A stretch of DNA of 64,000 bases from Qipengyuania aquimaris (GTDB lineage: Bacteria > Pseudomonadota > Alphaproteobacteria > Sphingomonadales > Sphingomonadaceae): positions 840,172-904,171 of the forward strand of contig NZ_WTYI01000001.1 of the NCBI RefSeq assembly GCF_009827445.1. Reading direction: 5' to 3'. The notes below the pieces were generated by a model that saw nothing but the letters and a program-made list of their open reading frames with translations, was not told the origin of the DNA and searched no databases. Shown here in pieces: positions 26,369 to 36,325 of the stretch. Made by a program: the position numbers and the translations under genes. Within the stretch, counting starts at the first letter, position 1; each line of letters starts with the position of its first letter.

Positions 26369-26947
26369 ATGAGCCAGCAAATGACCTCCAGCCCGCACGG
26401 ACGCGACGCACTGCTGCAGCCGACGGCTCAGCCAGGGGACGTACGCCAGCCCGACCAGGACTATTTCAACGCGCTTCAGACGGAAGTGAACGACAAGGGT
26501 TTCCTCGTCACCAGTACCGAGGACCTGTTCCAGTGGGCGCGCACGGGTTCGCTGTGGTGGATGACTTTCGGCCTCGCTTGCTGCGCGGTCGAGATGATCC
26601 ACGTGAACATGCCGCGTTACGATATGGAGCGCTTTGGCGTCGCTCCGCGTGCTTCGCCCCGTCAGTCCGACGTGATGATCGTCGCAGGCACGCTCTGCAA
26701 CAAGATGGCTCCTGCGCTGCGCAAGGTTTACGACCAGATGTCGGAACCGAAATACGTTATCTCAATGGGCAGCTGCGCCAATGGCGGCGGCTACTATCAC
26801 TATAGCTACAGCGTCGTTCGCGGCTGCGATCGCATCGTGCCGGTCGACATCTACGTGCCTGGTTGCCCTCCGACGGCAGAGGCACTGCTCTACGGCGTGA
26901 TGCAGCTGCAGCGTAAGATCCGCCGCGTCGGCACGATCGAGAGGTAA
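26369..26947 (+). CDS. nuoB: NADH-quinone oxidoreductase subunit B
   Basis: 192 residues. Carries the terminal [4Fe-4S] cluster N2 that reduces quinone. Cluster ligands appear as the tandem Cys pair in [10 protein letters not shown], the Cys in [12 protein letters not shown] and the Cys in [15 protein letters not shown]. The quinone-binding region [17 protein letters not shown] is conserved. A 35-residue N-terminal extension precedes the core. Gap to nuoC is 10 bases. Confidence 0.97.
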   Translation: MSQQMTSSPHGRDALLQPTAQPGDVRQPDQDYFNALQTEVNDKGFLVTSTEDLFQWARTGSLWWMTFGLACCAVEMIHVNMPRYDMERFGVAPRASPRQSDVMIVAGTLCNKMAPALRKVYDQMSEPKYVISMGSCANGGGYYHYSYSVVRGCDRIVPVDIYVPGCPPTAEALLYGVMQLQRKIRRVGTIER

Positions 26948-26957
26948 GGGCGAAGAG

Positions 26958-27806
26958 ATGGCAACGCTTCATTCCGCGCCCCGGTTCACCCAAATCGACG
27001 GCCTCAAGAACACGATCTCGAAAGCGCTTGGCGATCATCTCGTCGAGGCACACGAAGAGCATGGCGAGCTGCTCTTCCATGTCCAGCGTGGCAGCATCGA
27101 AACTGCGCTGCGCACCCTGCGCGACGATTTCGAATACCAGCAGCTGATGGAAATCGCCGGTGTCGACTACCCGAGCCGCGATGAACGGTTCGAAGTGGTC
27201 TACATGCTGCTTTCGGTCACCACCAACAATCGCATCATGGTCAAGTGCCGCGCATCGGAAGATACGCCGGTACCGACGGTGACGACGCTCTGGCCCAATG
27301 CGGGCTGGCTCGAGCGTGAAGTTTTCGACATGTACGGCGTGCTGTTCGACGGGAACACCGACCTGCGCCGCATCCTGACCGACTACGGTTTCGAAGGTCA
27401 CCCCTTCCGCAAGGATTTCCCGCTCACTGGCTATGTCGAGCTGCGGTATTCCGAAGACGAAAAACGCGTGGTCTACGAACCCGTGAAGCTGGCACAGGAC
27501 CTGCGCCAGTTCGACTTCATGAGCCCGTGGGAAGGCGCGGATTACGTCCTTCCGGGCGACGAAAAGGCGGATATGCCGCCGATCGACGATCCGAAGACCA
27601 CCGAAAGCCCCAAGCAGACGGGTGCCGGTGCGAAGGCTGACGAAAAAGCCGCTGAAAAAGTCAGCGCCGATGCGCCAGCCGAAAAGGACGGCGGACCCGA
27701 TGCTCCGCCGCCGGAGCCCACAGAAGATCAGCCGGGGCGCAAGAAGCGGGTCGGCAAGACGACCGATACCGCGAAGGCCACCAAGCCGAAGAAGGGCGCC
27801 AATTGA
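26958..27806 (+). CDS. nuoC: NADH-quinone oxidoreductase subunit C with a charged C-terminal tail
   Basis: 282 residues. The 30-kDa subunit core (residues about 1-200) has the signature [22 protein letters not shown] (key residues E-R-E-x-x-D-M-Y-G) and the [12 protein letters not shown] segment. From about residue 205 on, a Lys/Ala/Pro/Glu-rich tail of some 75 residues has no known domain and would be disordered. NuoC in many bacteria ends near residue 200-210. Its TGA overlaps the next ATG (TGATG). Confidence 0.96.
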   Translation: MATLHSAPRFTQIDGLKNTISKALGDHLVEAHEEHGELLFHVQRGSIETALRTLRDDFEYQQLMEIAGVDYPSRDERFEVVYMLLSVTTNNRIMVKCRASEDTPVPTVTTLWPNAGWLEREVFDMYGVLFDGNTDLRRILTDYGFEGHPFRKDFPLTGYVELRYSEDEKRVVYEPVKLAQDLRQFDFMSPWEGADYVLPGDEKADMPPIDDPKTTESPKQTGAGAKADEKAAEKVSADAPAEKDGGPDAPPPEPTEDQPGRKKRVGKTTDTAKATKPKKGAN

Positions 27807-28336
27807 TGCGCGCGCTTATCCTTCCTCTGACTGCGCTCGCGCTCGCGGCGTGCTCTTCCGAGCCCGCGCCTCAGGAAAGCGCGGATGACTTCGCCAGCCG
27901 TATCAACGGCGGGGAGCAGGGTGCTGCTGCGCCTGTCGATGCCGATGCGCCGAATGTCGCTGCGGAAGCCCCTCCGGCGGGTGTCAATGTCACCCAGCTC
28001 GAGCAGCTTCGCGATATCGCCAATGTCGACATGGGCCCGCGCGATGGCGGTTGCACCTTCATGGACGGCAATCGTGAACTCGTCATGGCGAGCGCGCTCA
28101 GGGAACCGACCTTGCCAGGCAAGGCCGTGATCCGTGTTGGAGGCGGTCTGACGCTGCTCGACACGGGGCCCGGTGGCCTCGACTCGCTCAAGGCAGGAGC
28201 CACATTTTCGGGTGAGGGCGTGACCGTCCAGGTCGCACCGCAGGCAGGCGATGCGGCTTCGCGTGCCGCCAACCTCACCGTAAGCGCTGCCGACGGCAGC
28301 ACCGCCACCTACTCCGGCAAGTGGATTTGCGCATGA
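27806..28336 (+). CDS. Putative lipoprotein inserted between nuoC and nuoD
   Basis: 176 residues. Signal [16 protein letters not shown] with lipobox and C16. The mature part begins with an Ala/Pro/Glu-rich linker (about 20-65), then a compact domain with two late cysteines (GGCTFMDGN and KWICA) that could form a disulfide. No family is recognised. It is coupled on both sides: TGATG overlap with nuoC and ATGA overlap with nuoD. It is therefore made in step with complex I and could be an assembly or accessory factor on the periplasmic face; that is inference. Confidence 0.8.
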   Translation: MRALILPLTALALAACSSEPAPQESADDFASRINGGEQGAAAPVDADAPNVAAEAPPAGVNVTQLEQLRDIANVDMGPRDGGCTFMDGNRELVMASALREPTLPGKAVIRVGGGLTLLDTGPGGLDSLKAGATFSGEGVTVQVAPQAGDAASRAANLTVSAADGSTATYSGKWICA

Positions 28337-29550
28337 GTACCGGTTTCCAACTCGAAGAATCGCCGACCACCGGCGACGAGACGATCACGAACTACACGAT
28401 CAATTTCGGACCCCAGCACCCTGCTGCGCACGGCGTGCTGCGCATGGTCATGGAGCTCGACGGCGAGATCATCGAACGCATCGATCCGCACGTCGGCCTG
28501 CTGCACCGCGGCACCGAAAAGCTGATCGAGCACAAGACCTACCTGCAGGCGCTGCCGTATTTCGACCGGCTCGACTACTGTTCGCCGCTGGCGCAGGAAT
28601 ACAGCTACGTCCTCGCGATCGAGAAGCTGCTGAATGTCGAGGTGCCCGAGCGTGCACAGTACATCCGCGTGCTGTTCGCCGAGCTGACCCGCATCTGCAA
28701 CCACATGCTCAACATCGGCGCGCACGTCATGGACGTCGGCGCGATGACGCCGAACCTGTGGGTGTTCGAACTGCGCGAAGATTGCATGAATTTCTTCGAG
28801 CGCATGAGCGGCGCGCGCATGCACCACGCTTACCTGCGCCCGGGCGGTGTCCACCAGGACGTGCCGGAAAAGCTGCTGGTCGACATCGGGGAATGGATCG
28901 ACACGCGCCTGCCTGAACTGTTCGGCGATGCGATGAGCCTTGTGCTCGACAACCGCATCTTCAAGCAGCGCAACGTCGATATCGCCGTGGTGAGCAAGGA
29001 AGACGCGCTGGCCTGGGGCTTCTCCGGCCCGATGATCCGTGCTGCCGGTATCCCGTGGGATCTCCGCAAGTCGCAGCCCTATGACGTTTATGACCGGATG
29101 GAGTTCGACATTCCCGTCGGCACCAATTCGGACTGCTACGATCGCTTCGTGGTGCGCGTGAAGGAAGTTTACGAGAGCGCGAAGATCATCAAGCAGTGCC
29201 TGCGCGATATGCCGACCGGCCCCATCTCCAGCAGCGACCGCAAGGTTTCGCCGCCCAAGCGCGCCGAGATGAAGCAGTCGATGGAAGCGCTGATCCACCA
29301 CTTCAAGCTCTACACCGAGGGCTTCCACGTGCCCGCGGGCGAAGTCTATGTCGCCACCGAAAGCCCCAAGGGCGAATTCGGCGTCTACCTCGTCAGCGAC
29401 GGCTCGAACAAACCCTATCGCTGCAAGATCCGCCCGACGGCCTTCAGCCACCTGCAAGCAATGGATTTCATGAGCAAAGGCCACATGCTGCCCGATGCCA
29501 CGGCCATCCTCGGCGCCATCGACGTCGTGTTCGGGGAGTGTGACCGCTAA
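28333..29550 (+). CDS. nuoD: NADH-quinone oxidoreductase subunit D
   Basis: 405 residues. The 49-kDa subunit forms the quinone cavity with NuoB. Signatures: [13 protein letters not shown] near the N-terminus (with the quinone-contacting His), [13 protein letters not shown], and the C-terminal [26 protein letters not shown] segment (conserved D/E and C-terminal R). The start at 28333 comes four codons after the first in-frame ATG and overlaps the lipoprotein stop (ATGA). NuoC and NuoD are separate, not fused. Confidence 0.97.
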   Translation: MSTGFQLEESPTTGDETITNYTINFGPQHPAAHGVLRMVMELDGEIIERIDPHVGLLHRGTEKLIEHKTYLQALPYFDRLDYCSPLAQEYSYVLAIEKLLNVEVPERAQYIRVLFAELTRICNHMLNIGAHVMDVGAMTPNLWVFELREDCMNFFERMSGARMHHAYLRPGGVHQDVPEKLLVDIGEWIDTRLPELFGDAMSLVLDNRIFKQRNVDIAVVSKEDALAWGFSGPMIRAAGIPWDLRKSQPYDVYDRMEFDIPVGTNSDCYDRFVVRVKEVYESAKIIKQCLRDMPTGPISSSDRKVSPPKRAEMKQSMEALIHHFKLYTEGFHVPAGEVYVATESPKGEFGVYLVSDGSNKPYRCKIRPTAFSHLQAMDFMSKGHMLPDATAILGAIDVVFGECDR

Positions 29551-30221
29551 TGGCTGACCGTAATCCCGCACCCGATACTCCCGAGCTGCGCGAGCGCTGG
29601 GGTGCTTTCGAATTTACCGAGAGCTACCGCGAGCGTGCGGACAAGGCGATAGCGCGCTATCCCGAGGGGCGCCAGCGTTCCGCCGTGATGCCGCTGCTCG
29701 ACCTTGCCCAGCGCCAGGTCGGTGAAGAAACGAACACTCAGGGCTGGCTGCCGCTGCCAGTGATCGAATATGTCGCCGACTATCTCGACATGCCGGTCAT
29801 CCGCGTGCTCGAAGTCGCCAGCTTCTACTTCATGTACAACATGAAGCCGGTGGGTAAGTACCACGTGCAGGTCTGCGGCACGACGCCATGCATGCTGCGC
29901 GGTTCGGACGGATTGTTCGAAACCTGCAAGAAGCGCGGTATGAGCAAGGGACATGTCTCGGAAGACGGTCTCTGGACCCTCACGGAAGTCGAATGCATGG
30001 GCAATTGCGCCACCGCGCCGATGGTACAGATCAACGATGACAATTACGAAGACCTCACGCCCGAGCGTCTCGACACCATCCTCGACGCGCTGGCCAAGGG
30101 CGAACAGCCCAAGGCTGGCACGCAAGAACCCGGCCGTCACACCAGCGAACCGGCCAACGCGCTGAGCTCGCTCGAAGCGATGGTCGACGAAAACCACGAT
30201 TACCGGAGTGAATGGTCATGA
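29550..30221 (+). CDS. nuoE: NADH-quinone oxidoreductase subunit E
   Basis: 223 residues. The 24-kDa subunit with [2Fe-2S] cluster N1a: [10 protein letters not shown] and, further on, [10 protein letters not shown] supply the four cysteines. The core ends near residue 170; the remainder is a charged extension rich in Glu/Pro ([20 protein letters not shown]), common in alphaproteobacteria. ATG overlaps the nuoD stop by one base (TAATG). Its stop overlaps the next small gene (ATGA). Confidence 0.96.
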   Translation: MADRNPAPDTPELRERWGAFEFTESYRERADKAIARYPEGRQRSAVMPLLDLAQRQVGEETNTQGWLPLPVIEYVADYLDMPVIRVLEVASFYFMYNMKPVGKYHVQVCGTTPCMLRGSDGLFETCKKRGMSKGHVSEDGLWTLTEVECMGNCATAPMVQINDDNYEDLTPERLDTILDALAKGEQPKAGTQEPGRHTSEPANALSSLEAMVDENHDYRSEWS

Positions 30222-30361
30222 GCGCCGACTGGCTCACCATCATCCTCGCGCTGGTCGCGATCGTGGTCGCTTGGAAGGTCTTCAAGGGCGTCGTGAAGAC
30301 GATCGCCCTGGTCGTGATCCTGATCGCGGCTGCCATTTTCGTATTCGGAGGTCTCGCCTGA
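30218..30361 (+). CDS. 47-residue two-helix membrane protein between nuoE and nuoF
   Basis: Too short for usual gene finders, but the frame is clean from ATG 30218 to TGA 30361. The product is MSADW, a hydrophobic stretch at 6-19, a short basic turn (WKVFKG, 19-24, then VVK), and a second hydrophobic stretch at 29-43, ending in FGGLA. It overlaps nuoE by ATGA and nuoF by TGATG, so it is translated in a chain with both. It would be a hairpin inner-membrane protein. No family recognised. The tight coupling argues strongly that it is real. Confidence 0.8.
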   Translation: MSADWLTIILALVAIVVAWKVFKGVVKTIALVVILIAAAIFVFGGLA

Positions 30362-31653
30362 TGCTCGCCGACAAGGATCGCATCTTTACCAACCTCTACG
30401 GCTTCCAGGACTGGGGCCTGAAGGCGGCACAGCAGCGCGGCGACTGGGACGATACCAAGTCGCTGATTGCGCGTGGGCATGACAATATTATCGAGGAAGT
30501 GAAGGCCTCCGGTCTGCGCGGGCGCGGTGGTGCTGGCTTCCCCACCGGCCTCAAATGGTCGTTCATGCCGAAGGAATCGAAGGACGGCCGTCCGAGCTTC
30601 CTCGTCATCAACGCCGACGAATCCGAACCCGGTTCCTGCAAGGACCGCGAGATCATTCGCCACGATCCGCACAAGCTGATCGAAGGCGCACTGGTCGCCG
30701 GTTACGCCATGCGGGCGAGGGCGGCCTATATCTACATTCGCGGTGAATATATCCGCGAGGCGGAGACGCTGCAGGCCGCCATCGACGAGGCCTATGACGC
30801 TGGCCTGATCGGCAAGAACGCCTCGAAATCGGGCTATGATTTCGATGTCTTCCTGCACCGGGGCGCAGGCGCCTACATCTGCGGCGAAGAAACCGCGATG
30901 ATTGAAAGCCTCGAAGGCAAGAAGGGCCAGCCCCGCCTGAAGCCACCGTTCCCGGCAGGCGCGGGCCTCTATGGTTGTCCGACCACGGTCAACAACGTGG
31001 AATCGATTGCCGTCGTCCCGACCATCCTGCGCCGCGGAGCGAGCTGGTTTGCAAGCTTCGGCCGCGAGAACAACAAGGGCACCAAGCTCTTCCAGATCAG
31101 CGGCCATGTGAACAAGCCCTGCGTCGTCGAGGAAGCGCTCAGCATCCCGTTCAGCGAGCTGATCGAGAAACATTGCGGCGGCATCATCGGCGGCAAGGAC
31201 AACCTCCTCGCCGTGATCCCCGGTGGTTCGTCGGTTCCGCTGGTCCCGGCAGAGCAGATCTGGGACGCGCCGATGGATTTCGACGGCCTCAAGGACCTCG
31301 GCTCGGGCCTCGGTACGGCCGGCGTCATCGTGATGGACAAGTCGACCGACATCGTCCGCGCGATTTCCCGCTTAAGCTATTTCTACAAGCACGAGAGCTG
31401 CGGCCAGTGCACACCTTGCCGCGAAGGCACGGGCTGGATGTGGCGCATGATGGAACGCCTGCGCACCGGCGATGCAGCCATCGAGGAAATCGATATGCTG
31501 CAGCAAGTCACCAAGCAGGTCGAAGGCCACACCATCTGCGCGCTAGGTGACGCGGCCGCATGGCCGATCCAGGGCCTCATCCGCCACTTCCGCCCCGAGC
31601 TCGAGCGCCGGATCGAAGAACACAACGCAAAGTTTGCCGAGGCAGCTGAATAA
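30361..31653 (+). CDS. nuoF: NADH-quinone oxidoreductase subunit F
   Basis: 430 residues. The 51-kDa subunit binds NADH, FMN and cluster N3. [13 protein letters not shown] (NADH/FMN loop), [26 protein letters not shown] and the cluster motif [15 protein letters not shown] with the fourth Cys in HTICALGD are all visible. ATG overlaps the small upstream gene (TGATG) and its stop overlaps nuoG (TAATG). Confidence 0.97.
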   Translation: MLADKDRIFTNLYGFQDWGLKAAQQRGDWDDTKSLIARGHDNIIEEVKASGLRGRGGAGFPTGLKWSFMPKESKDGRPSFLVINADESEPGSCKDREIIRHDPHKLIEGALVAGYAMRARAAYIYIRGEYIREAETLQAAIDEAYDAGLIGKNASKSGYDFDVFLHRGAGAYICGEETAMIESLEGKKGQPRLKPPFPAGAGLYGCPTTVNNVESIAVVPTILRRGASWFASFGRENNKGTKLFQISGHVNKPCVVEEALSIPFSELIEKHCGGIIGGKDNLLAVIPGGSSVPLVPAEQIWDAPMDFDGLKDLGSGLGTAGVIVMDKSTDIVRAISRLSYFYKHESCGQCTPCREGTGWMWRMMERLRTGDAAIEEIDMLQQVTKQVEGHTICALGDAAAWPIQGLIRHFRPELERRIEEHNAKFAEAAE

Positions 31654-33641
31654 TGCCCAAGGTCACAGTAGACGGACAGGAACTCGAAGTCCCAGAAGGC
31701 GCAACCGTCCTTCAGGCGTGCGAGCTTGCGGGCAAGGAAATCCCGCGGTTCTGCTATCACGAGCGGCTGAGCATTGCCGGCAACTGCCGCATGTGTCTCG
31801 TCGAAGTGAAGCCCGGGCCGCCCAAGCCGCAGGCGAGTTGTGCGCTCCCGGCCACCGAAGGCCAGGAAATCCGCACTGATAGCGAGATGGTGAAGACCGC
31901 GCGCGAAGGCGTGATGGAATTCCTCCTCATCAACCACCCGCTCGACTGCCCGATCTGCGACCAGGGTGGCGAATGCGACCTGCAGGACCAGTCGGTCGCT
32001 TACGGCCGCGGCGCGACGCGCTATGAGGAAAACAAGCGCGCCGTCACAGAAAAATACATGGGCCCGCTGATCAAGACGGTCATGACCCGCTGCATCCACT
32101 GCACCCGCTGCGTGCGCTTCAGCGAGGAGATCGCCGGCGTGGACGAAATCGGCGCTGTCGGTCGCGGCGAGGACATGCAGATCACGACCTACCTTGAGCA
32201 GGCAGCCGAGCATGAGCTGTCCGCCAATGTGATCGACCTCTGCCCGGTCGGCGCGCTCACTTCGCGCCCCTATGCGTTCGAAGCGCGTCCGTGGGAGCTC
32301 AAGAAAACGCTCAGCATCGACGTTTCCGATGCGGTCGGCGCGAATATCCGCCTCGACAGCCGTGGCCGCGAAGTCATGCGTGCGCTTCCGCGCGTCAACG
32401 ATGCGGTCAATGAGGAATGGCTGTCGGACAAGGGCCGCTACATGGTCGACGGCCTGTCCAAGCGCCGCCTCGACAAGGTCTTCATGCGCAAGCGTGGCAA
32501 GTTGCAGCCTGCGACCTGGGACGAGGCTTTCAAGGCCATCGCCAAGGCCAAGCCGGGTAAGGCCATTGCCGCCGTGGCCGGTGACATGGTTGATTGCGAA
32601 ACGATGTTCGCCGCCAAGTCGCTGCTCAAGGCATGCGGTTCGAAGCTGATCGAAGGCCGTCAGACCGGCATGGATTACGACGTGTCGAACCTGGCCGCGG
32701 TCAACTTCAACTCGACCTTCGAGGGTCTCGAACACGCTGGCGCGATCCTGATCGTCGGCAGCCACATCCGCTGGGAAGCGCCGCTGGTCAACGTGCGCAT
32801 TCGCAAGGCCGTGAAGCGCGGCGCGAAGGTTTACGTCGTCGGACCTTACTGGGACACGACCTATCCTGCTGAATTCCTTGGTGAAGACCTTGGCGTCCTC
32901 AACAAGCTGCCCAAGGAAGTCGCGGACGCATTCAAGAATGCCGACCGCGGCGCAGTCATCGTCGGCGGCGGTGCGCTCAAGAGTGCGCATGGCAAGGCAA
33001 TGGCGCTCGCCAGCGATTGGGGTGCGGACTTCAATGTCCTGCATTTCTCCGCCGCGCGCATGGGCGGCCTGATGCTCGGCTTCGCACAGAAGGGCGGCAT
33101 GGCGGACATCGTCAAAGCCAAGCCCAAGGTCCTCATCAGCCTCGGCGCTGACGAAATGGACTACGAGCCGTTCGCCGATACGCTGAAGGTCTACATCGGC
33201 CACCATGGCGACAAGGGCGCGCATTCGGCCGACATCATCCTTCCGGCAGCTAGCTATGCCGAAAAGGACGGGACCTACGTCAATACCGAAGGCCGGGTGC
33301 AGTTCGCCGAGAAGGCCGTATTCGCACCGGGTGACGCACGCGAGGACTGGACGATCCTGCGCGCGCTTGCCGATGCCCTCAAGGTGGAAGTCGGTTTCGA
33401 CAATTTCGCTCAGCTGCAGTCCGCGATGATCGCCGAAGTCCCGGCTCTCGGTGAAGAAGGCCTGGCCGATTATGGTGCGCTTCCCAAGGCCGACGCCACG
33501 GCGAAGGCGGAAGGCACGATGAGTGCCTATCCGATCAAGGATTTCTACCTCACCAACCCCATTGCGCGTGCCAGCGAAGTGATGCAGCGCTGCTCCAGCG
33601 AACTCCTGCATGGCGGCGAGCTTGCGGAGGCGGCGGAATGA
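31653..33641 (+). CDS. nuoG: NADH-quinone oxidoreductase subunit G
   Basis: 662 residues. The 75-kDa subunit carries clusters N1b, N4 and N5. The N-terminal 2Fe-2S site has cysteines in RFCYHERLS, NCRMCLVE and ASCALPA. HxxxCxxCxxxxxC appears as HPLDCPICDQGGECDLQD, and CIHCTRCVRF with DLCPVGALTS gives the next clusters. It lacks the extra N7 cysteines of E. coli NuoG, as expected in alphaproteobacteria. A molybdopterin-oxidoreductase-like C-terminal domain follows without a cofactor. Confidence 0.97.
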   Translation: MPKVTVDGQELEVPEGATVLQACELAGKEIPRFCYHERLSIAGNCRMCLVEVKPGPPKPQASCALPATEGQEIRTDSEMVKTAREGVMEFLLINHPLDCPICDQGGECDLQDQSVAYGRGATRYEENKRAVTEKYMGPLIKTVMTRCIHCTRCVRFSEEIAGVDEIGAVGRGEDMQITTYLEQAAEHELSANVIDLCPVGALTSRPYAFEARPWELKKTLSIDVSDAVGANIRLDSRGREVMRALPRVNDAVNEEWLSDKGRYMVDGLSKRRLDKVFMRKRGKLQPATWDEAFKAIAKAKPGKAIAAVAGDMVDCETMFAAKSLLKACGSKLIEGRQTGMDYDVSNLAAVNFNSTFEGLEHAGAILIVGSHIRWEAPLVNVRIRKAVKRGAKVYVVGPYWDTTYPAEFLGEDLGVLNKLPKEVADAFKNADRGAVIVGGGALKSAHGKAMALASDWGADFNVLHFSAARMGGLMLGFAQKGGMADIVKAKPKVLISLGADEMDYEPFADTLKVYIGHHGDKGAHSADIILPAASYAEKDGTYVNTEGRVQFAEKAVFAPGDAREDWTILRALADALKVEVGFDNFAQLQSAMIAEVPALGEEGLADYGALPKADATAKAEGTMSAYPIKDFYLTNPIARASEVMQRCSSELLHGGELAEAAE

Positions 33642-33829
33642 GCGATCCTCTCACCCGCGTGGTGGCGCGTTTCACGCCGCACTTCCTGATCCTGTTCTTC
33701 GTTGCTGCTGTTGCGGCGACGATCGCTTCCGGCGGTCCGGTAATCGATAATGTCTTTTACGGCAGCTGGTTGCTGGTCGCTGCCGCCGCTCTTGTGCGGT
33801 TCGATATTCACATGGAAGGTCGCAAATGA
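33638..33829 (+). CDS. 63-residue membrane protein between nuoG and nuoH
   Basis: Starts at an ATG overlapping the nuoG stop (ATGA) and its stop overlaps the nuoH start (ATGA). Two hydrophobic segments are visible: about residues 17-32 ([16 protein letters not shown]) and 40-53 ([14 protein letters not shown]), ending in a charged tail ([10 protein letters not shown]). No family is recognised. It resembles small single-function accessory membrane proteins; the coupling suggests a role with complex I, which is inference. Confidence 0.85.
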   Translation: MSDPLTRVVARFTPHFLILFFVAAVAATIASGGPVIDNVFYGSWLLVAAAALVRFDIHMEGRK

Positions 33830-34887
33830 CCGAGTTCTTCCAATCCCTCGGCATGAGCTATGAATGGGCGTGGGGCGTTGCCACCGTCGCCGGCATCCTG
33901 CTCATCGCGCTGCCGCTGATGCTGGCAGTCGCCATGATCATCTACGTCGACCGCAAGGTCTGGGCTGCGATCAACCTGCGCCGCGGCCCCAATGTGGTCG
34001 GGCCCTTCGGCCTGCTGCAGAGCTTTGCCGACGGTCTGAAGGTTTTCCTCCAGGAAACCATCATTCCGAGCGCGGCGAACAAAGGCATCTTCCTGCTCGC
34101 GCCTATCGTGACTTTCACCGTCGCGCTGGCAGCATGGGCAGTCATTCCCTTCGATGCGGGCATGGTGCTGGCCGATATCAATGTCGGACTGCTCTACATC
34201 CTCGCGGTGAGTTCGCTGTCGGTCTACGGCATCATCATGGCGGGCTGGGCTTCGAACTCGAAATATCCTTTCTTCTCGGCGATGCGCGCTTCGGCACAGA
34301 TGATCAGCTATGAAGTCTCGATCGGCTTCATCCTCGTTTGCGTCGTCCTGTTCGCAGGCACCTTCAACCTCAACGACATCGTGCGGGCGCAGGAAGGCTT
34401 CGGCCTCGGCATCGTGAACGCCTATGTCGTCCACCCGCTGATCTTCCCGATCTGGGTGATGTTTTTCATCTCCTGCCTCGCGGAAACGCAGCGTGTCCCG
34501 TTCGACCTTACCGAGGCGGAATCGGAACTCGTCGCCGGTTATCAGACCGAATACAGCTCGATGAGCTTCGCGCTCTTCTGGCTCGGTGAGTATGCGAACA
34601 TCCTGCTGATGTGCATTCTCAACGCGCTGCTGTTCTTCGGTGGCTGGCTGCCGCCGCTCGATATCGACCTCATCCCCTGGTTCGACATCCCGGGCATCGT
34701 CTGGCTGCTGCTGAAGGCGTTCTTCTTCTTCTTCATGTTCAGCTGGGTCATGGCGACCGTCCCGCGCTATCGCTACGACCAGCTGATGCGTTTGGGCTGG
34801 AAGGTGTTTCTGCCGCTGAGCCTCGTTTTCGTCCTCGTCATTTCCGGTTACCTGATGGCGACCGGTCACTTCGGAGCCGCCGCATGA
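33826..34887 (+). CDS. nuoH: NADH-quinone oxidoreductase subunit H
   Basis: 353 residues with eight membrane helices. It joins the hydrophilic and membrane arms and lines the quinone channel. Conserved stretches include [21 protein letters not shown] (seen here as IYVDRKV and [11 protein letters not shown]), [22 protein letters not shown] (here [17 protein letters not shown]) and the C-terminal [11 protein letters not shown]. The stop overlaps nuoI (ATGA). Confidence 0.97.
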   Translation: MTEFFQSLGMSYEWAWGVATVAGILLIALPLMLAVAMIIYVDRKVWAAINLRRGPNVVGPFGLLQSFADGLKVFLQETIIPSAANKGIFLLAPIVTFTVALAAWAVIPFDAGMVLADINVGLLYILAVSSLSVYGIIMAGWASNSKYPFFSAMRASAQMISYEVSIGFILVCVVLFAGTFNLNDIVRAQEGFGLGIVNAYVVHPLIFPIWVMFFISCLAETQRVPFDLTEAESELVAGYQTEYSSMSFALFWLGEYANILLMCILNALLFFGGWLPPLDIDLIPWFDIPGIVWLLLKAFFFFFMFSWVMATVPRYRYDQLMRLGWKVFLPLSLVFVLVISGYLMATGHFGAAA

Positions 34888-35369
34888 GCGTCGCCCATCT
34901 GATCAAGTCGTTCACCTTGTGGGAATTCGTGAAGGCGCACGCCCTCACGCTGAAGTACTTCTTCAAGCCCAAGGTCACGATCAACTATCCGTTTGAGAAG
35001 AACCCGCTGAGCCCGCGTTTCCGCGGCGAGCATGCCCTGCGCCGCTATCCCAACGGCGAAGAGCGCTGCATCGCCTGCAAGCTGTGCGAAGCTGTCTGCC
35101 CGGCGCAGGCTATCACGATCGAGGCCGAACCGCGCGAAGACGGCAGCCGTCGTACCACGCGCTATGACATCGACATGACCAAGTGCATCTACTGCGGCTT
35201 CTGCCAGGAAGCCTGCCCGGTCGATGCCGTCGTCGAGGGTCCGAACTTCGAATATGCAACCGAAACCCGCGAGGAGCTGCTTTACGACAAGGCCAAGCTG
35301 CTCGCGAATGGTGACAAGTGGGAGCGGGCCATCGCCGCGAACCTTGAAGCCGACGCACCCTATCGCTAA
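34884..35369 (+). CDS. nuoI: NADH-quinone oxidoreductase subunit I
   Basis: 161 residues. Peripheral subunit with two [4Fe-4S] clusters (N6a, N6b) from the motifs [16 protein letters not shown] and [20 protein letters not shown]. Its amphipathic N-terminal helix attaches to NuoH. The ATG at 34884 overlaps the nuoH stop (ATGA). Standard length for alphaproteobacteria. nuoJ follows after 27 bases. Confidence 0.97.
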   Translation: MSVAHLIKSFTLWEFVKAHALTLKYFFKPKVTINYPFEKNPLSPRFRGEHALRRYPNGEERCIACKLCEAVCPAQAITIEAEPREDGSRRTTRYDIDMTKCIYCGFCQEACPVDAVVEGPNFEYATETREELLYDKAKLLANGDKWERAIAANLEADAPYR

Positions 35370-35396
35370 CCGCGCCGCAACCGTAACCGGGGCAAC

Positions 35397-36017
35397 ATGA
35401 TCCAGACTATCGCCTTTTACATGTTCGCGATCATCATGATTGCATCGGCCGTGATGGTTATCACGGCCCGCAATCCGGTGCATTCCGTCCTGTGGCTCAT
35501 CCTCGCCTTCTTCAACGCGGCCGGCCTCATGGTGCTGGTCGGTGCAGAGTTCATCGCGATGCTGCTGGTCATCGTCTACGTCGGTGCAGTCGCCGTACTG
35601 TTCCTGTTCGTGGTCATGATGCTCGATATCGATGTCGCGGCCATGCGCGCGGGCTTCATCCGCAATTTCCCGCTGGGGATTGTCGTGGCCCTGATCCTGC
35701 TCGCAGAGCTGGTGCTGGGCATCGGCGCTTATAACGTCGGCGCGATCAACCTCGGTACGCCGCCTGCAGGCGATGCATCGGTCGTGGCCGAAAGCAATAC
35801 GGCGGCTATCGGTGCGCTGCTCTACAGCAAATATGTATTCCTGTTCGAGATCGCCGGCATCATCCTGCTCGTCGCGATGATCGGCGCGATCGTCCTCACC
35901 CACCGTCCTTCCAAGTCGAAGCGCGGTCAGCAGGACATCGGCAAGCAGGTCCGCCGCAATCCCGACGAGGCAACCGTCATGAAACAGCCCGAAGTGGGCA
36001 AGGGAGTCGAGCTGTGA
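35397..36017 (+). CDS. nuoJ: NADH-quinone oxidoreductase subunit J
   Basis: 206 residues with five membrane helices. Contributes to the E-channel at the arm junction. The family pattern [21 protein letters not shown] (key residues N-P-V-H-S) and [18 protein letters not shown] is present. The tail ([19 protein letters not shown]) is cytoplasmic and charged. The stop overlaps the nuoK GTG (GTGA). Confidence 0.96.
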   Translation: MIQTIAFYMFAIIMIASAVMVITARNPVHSVLWLILAFFNAAGLMVLVGAEFIAMLLVIVYVGAVAVLFLFVVMMLDIDVAAMRAGFIRNFPLGIVVALILLAELVLGIGAYNVGAINLGTPPAGDASVVAESNTAAIGALLYSKYVFLFEIAGIILLVAMIGAIVLTHRPSKSKRGQQDIGKQVRRNPDEATVMKQPEVGKGVEL

Positions 36018-36319
36018 TTGGCATCGAACACTATGTCGTCGTCAGCACGATCCTGTTCGTGCTCGGCGTCCTGGGGATTTTCCTCAATCGCAAGAACATC
36101 ATCGTCATCCTGATGGCGATCGAACTGATCCTGCTCGCAGTGAACATCAATATGGTCGCGTTCAGTGCCTTCCTGGGCGATCTGGTCGGGCAGGTCTTCG
36201 CCATGTTCATCCTGACCGTTGCTGCTGCCGAAGCCGCCATCGGTCTGGCGATCCTGATGATCTACTTCCGTGGCCGCGGCACGATTGCGGTCGACGATGC
36301 GAACCGGATGAAGGGGTAA
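36014..36319 (+). CDS. nuoK: NADH-quinone oxidoreductase subunit K
   Basis: 101 residues, three membrane helices, MrpC-like. The buried Glu residues needed for proton movement are in [12 protein letters not shown] (E35-like) and in [15 protein letters not shown] start at 36014 overlapping nuoJ. nuoL begins 6 bases after its stop. Confidence 0.97.
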   Translation: MIGIEHYVVVSTILFVLGVLGIFLNRKNIIVILMAIELILLAVNINMVAFSAFLGDLVGQVFAMFILTVAAAEAAIGLAILMIYFRGRGTIAVDDANRMKG

Positions 36320-36325
36320 GCAACC

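Noticed and set aside
31383..33611. A 742-codon open frame antisense to nuoG (and similar long antisense frames under nuoD, nuoH, nuoL, nuoN, PBP1A)
   Set aside because: Third-position GC bias in high-GC genes creates open antisense frames; composition is His/Asp/Arg-rich with no domain, and the sense genes are certain.
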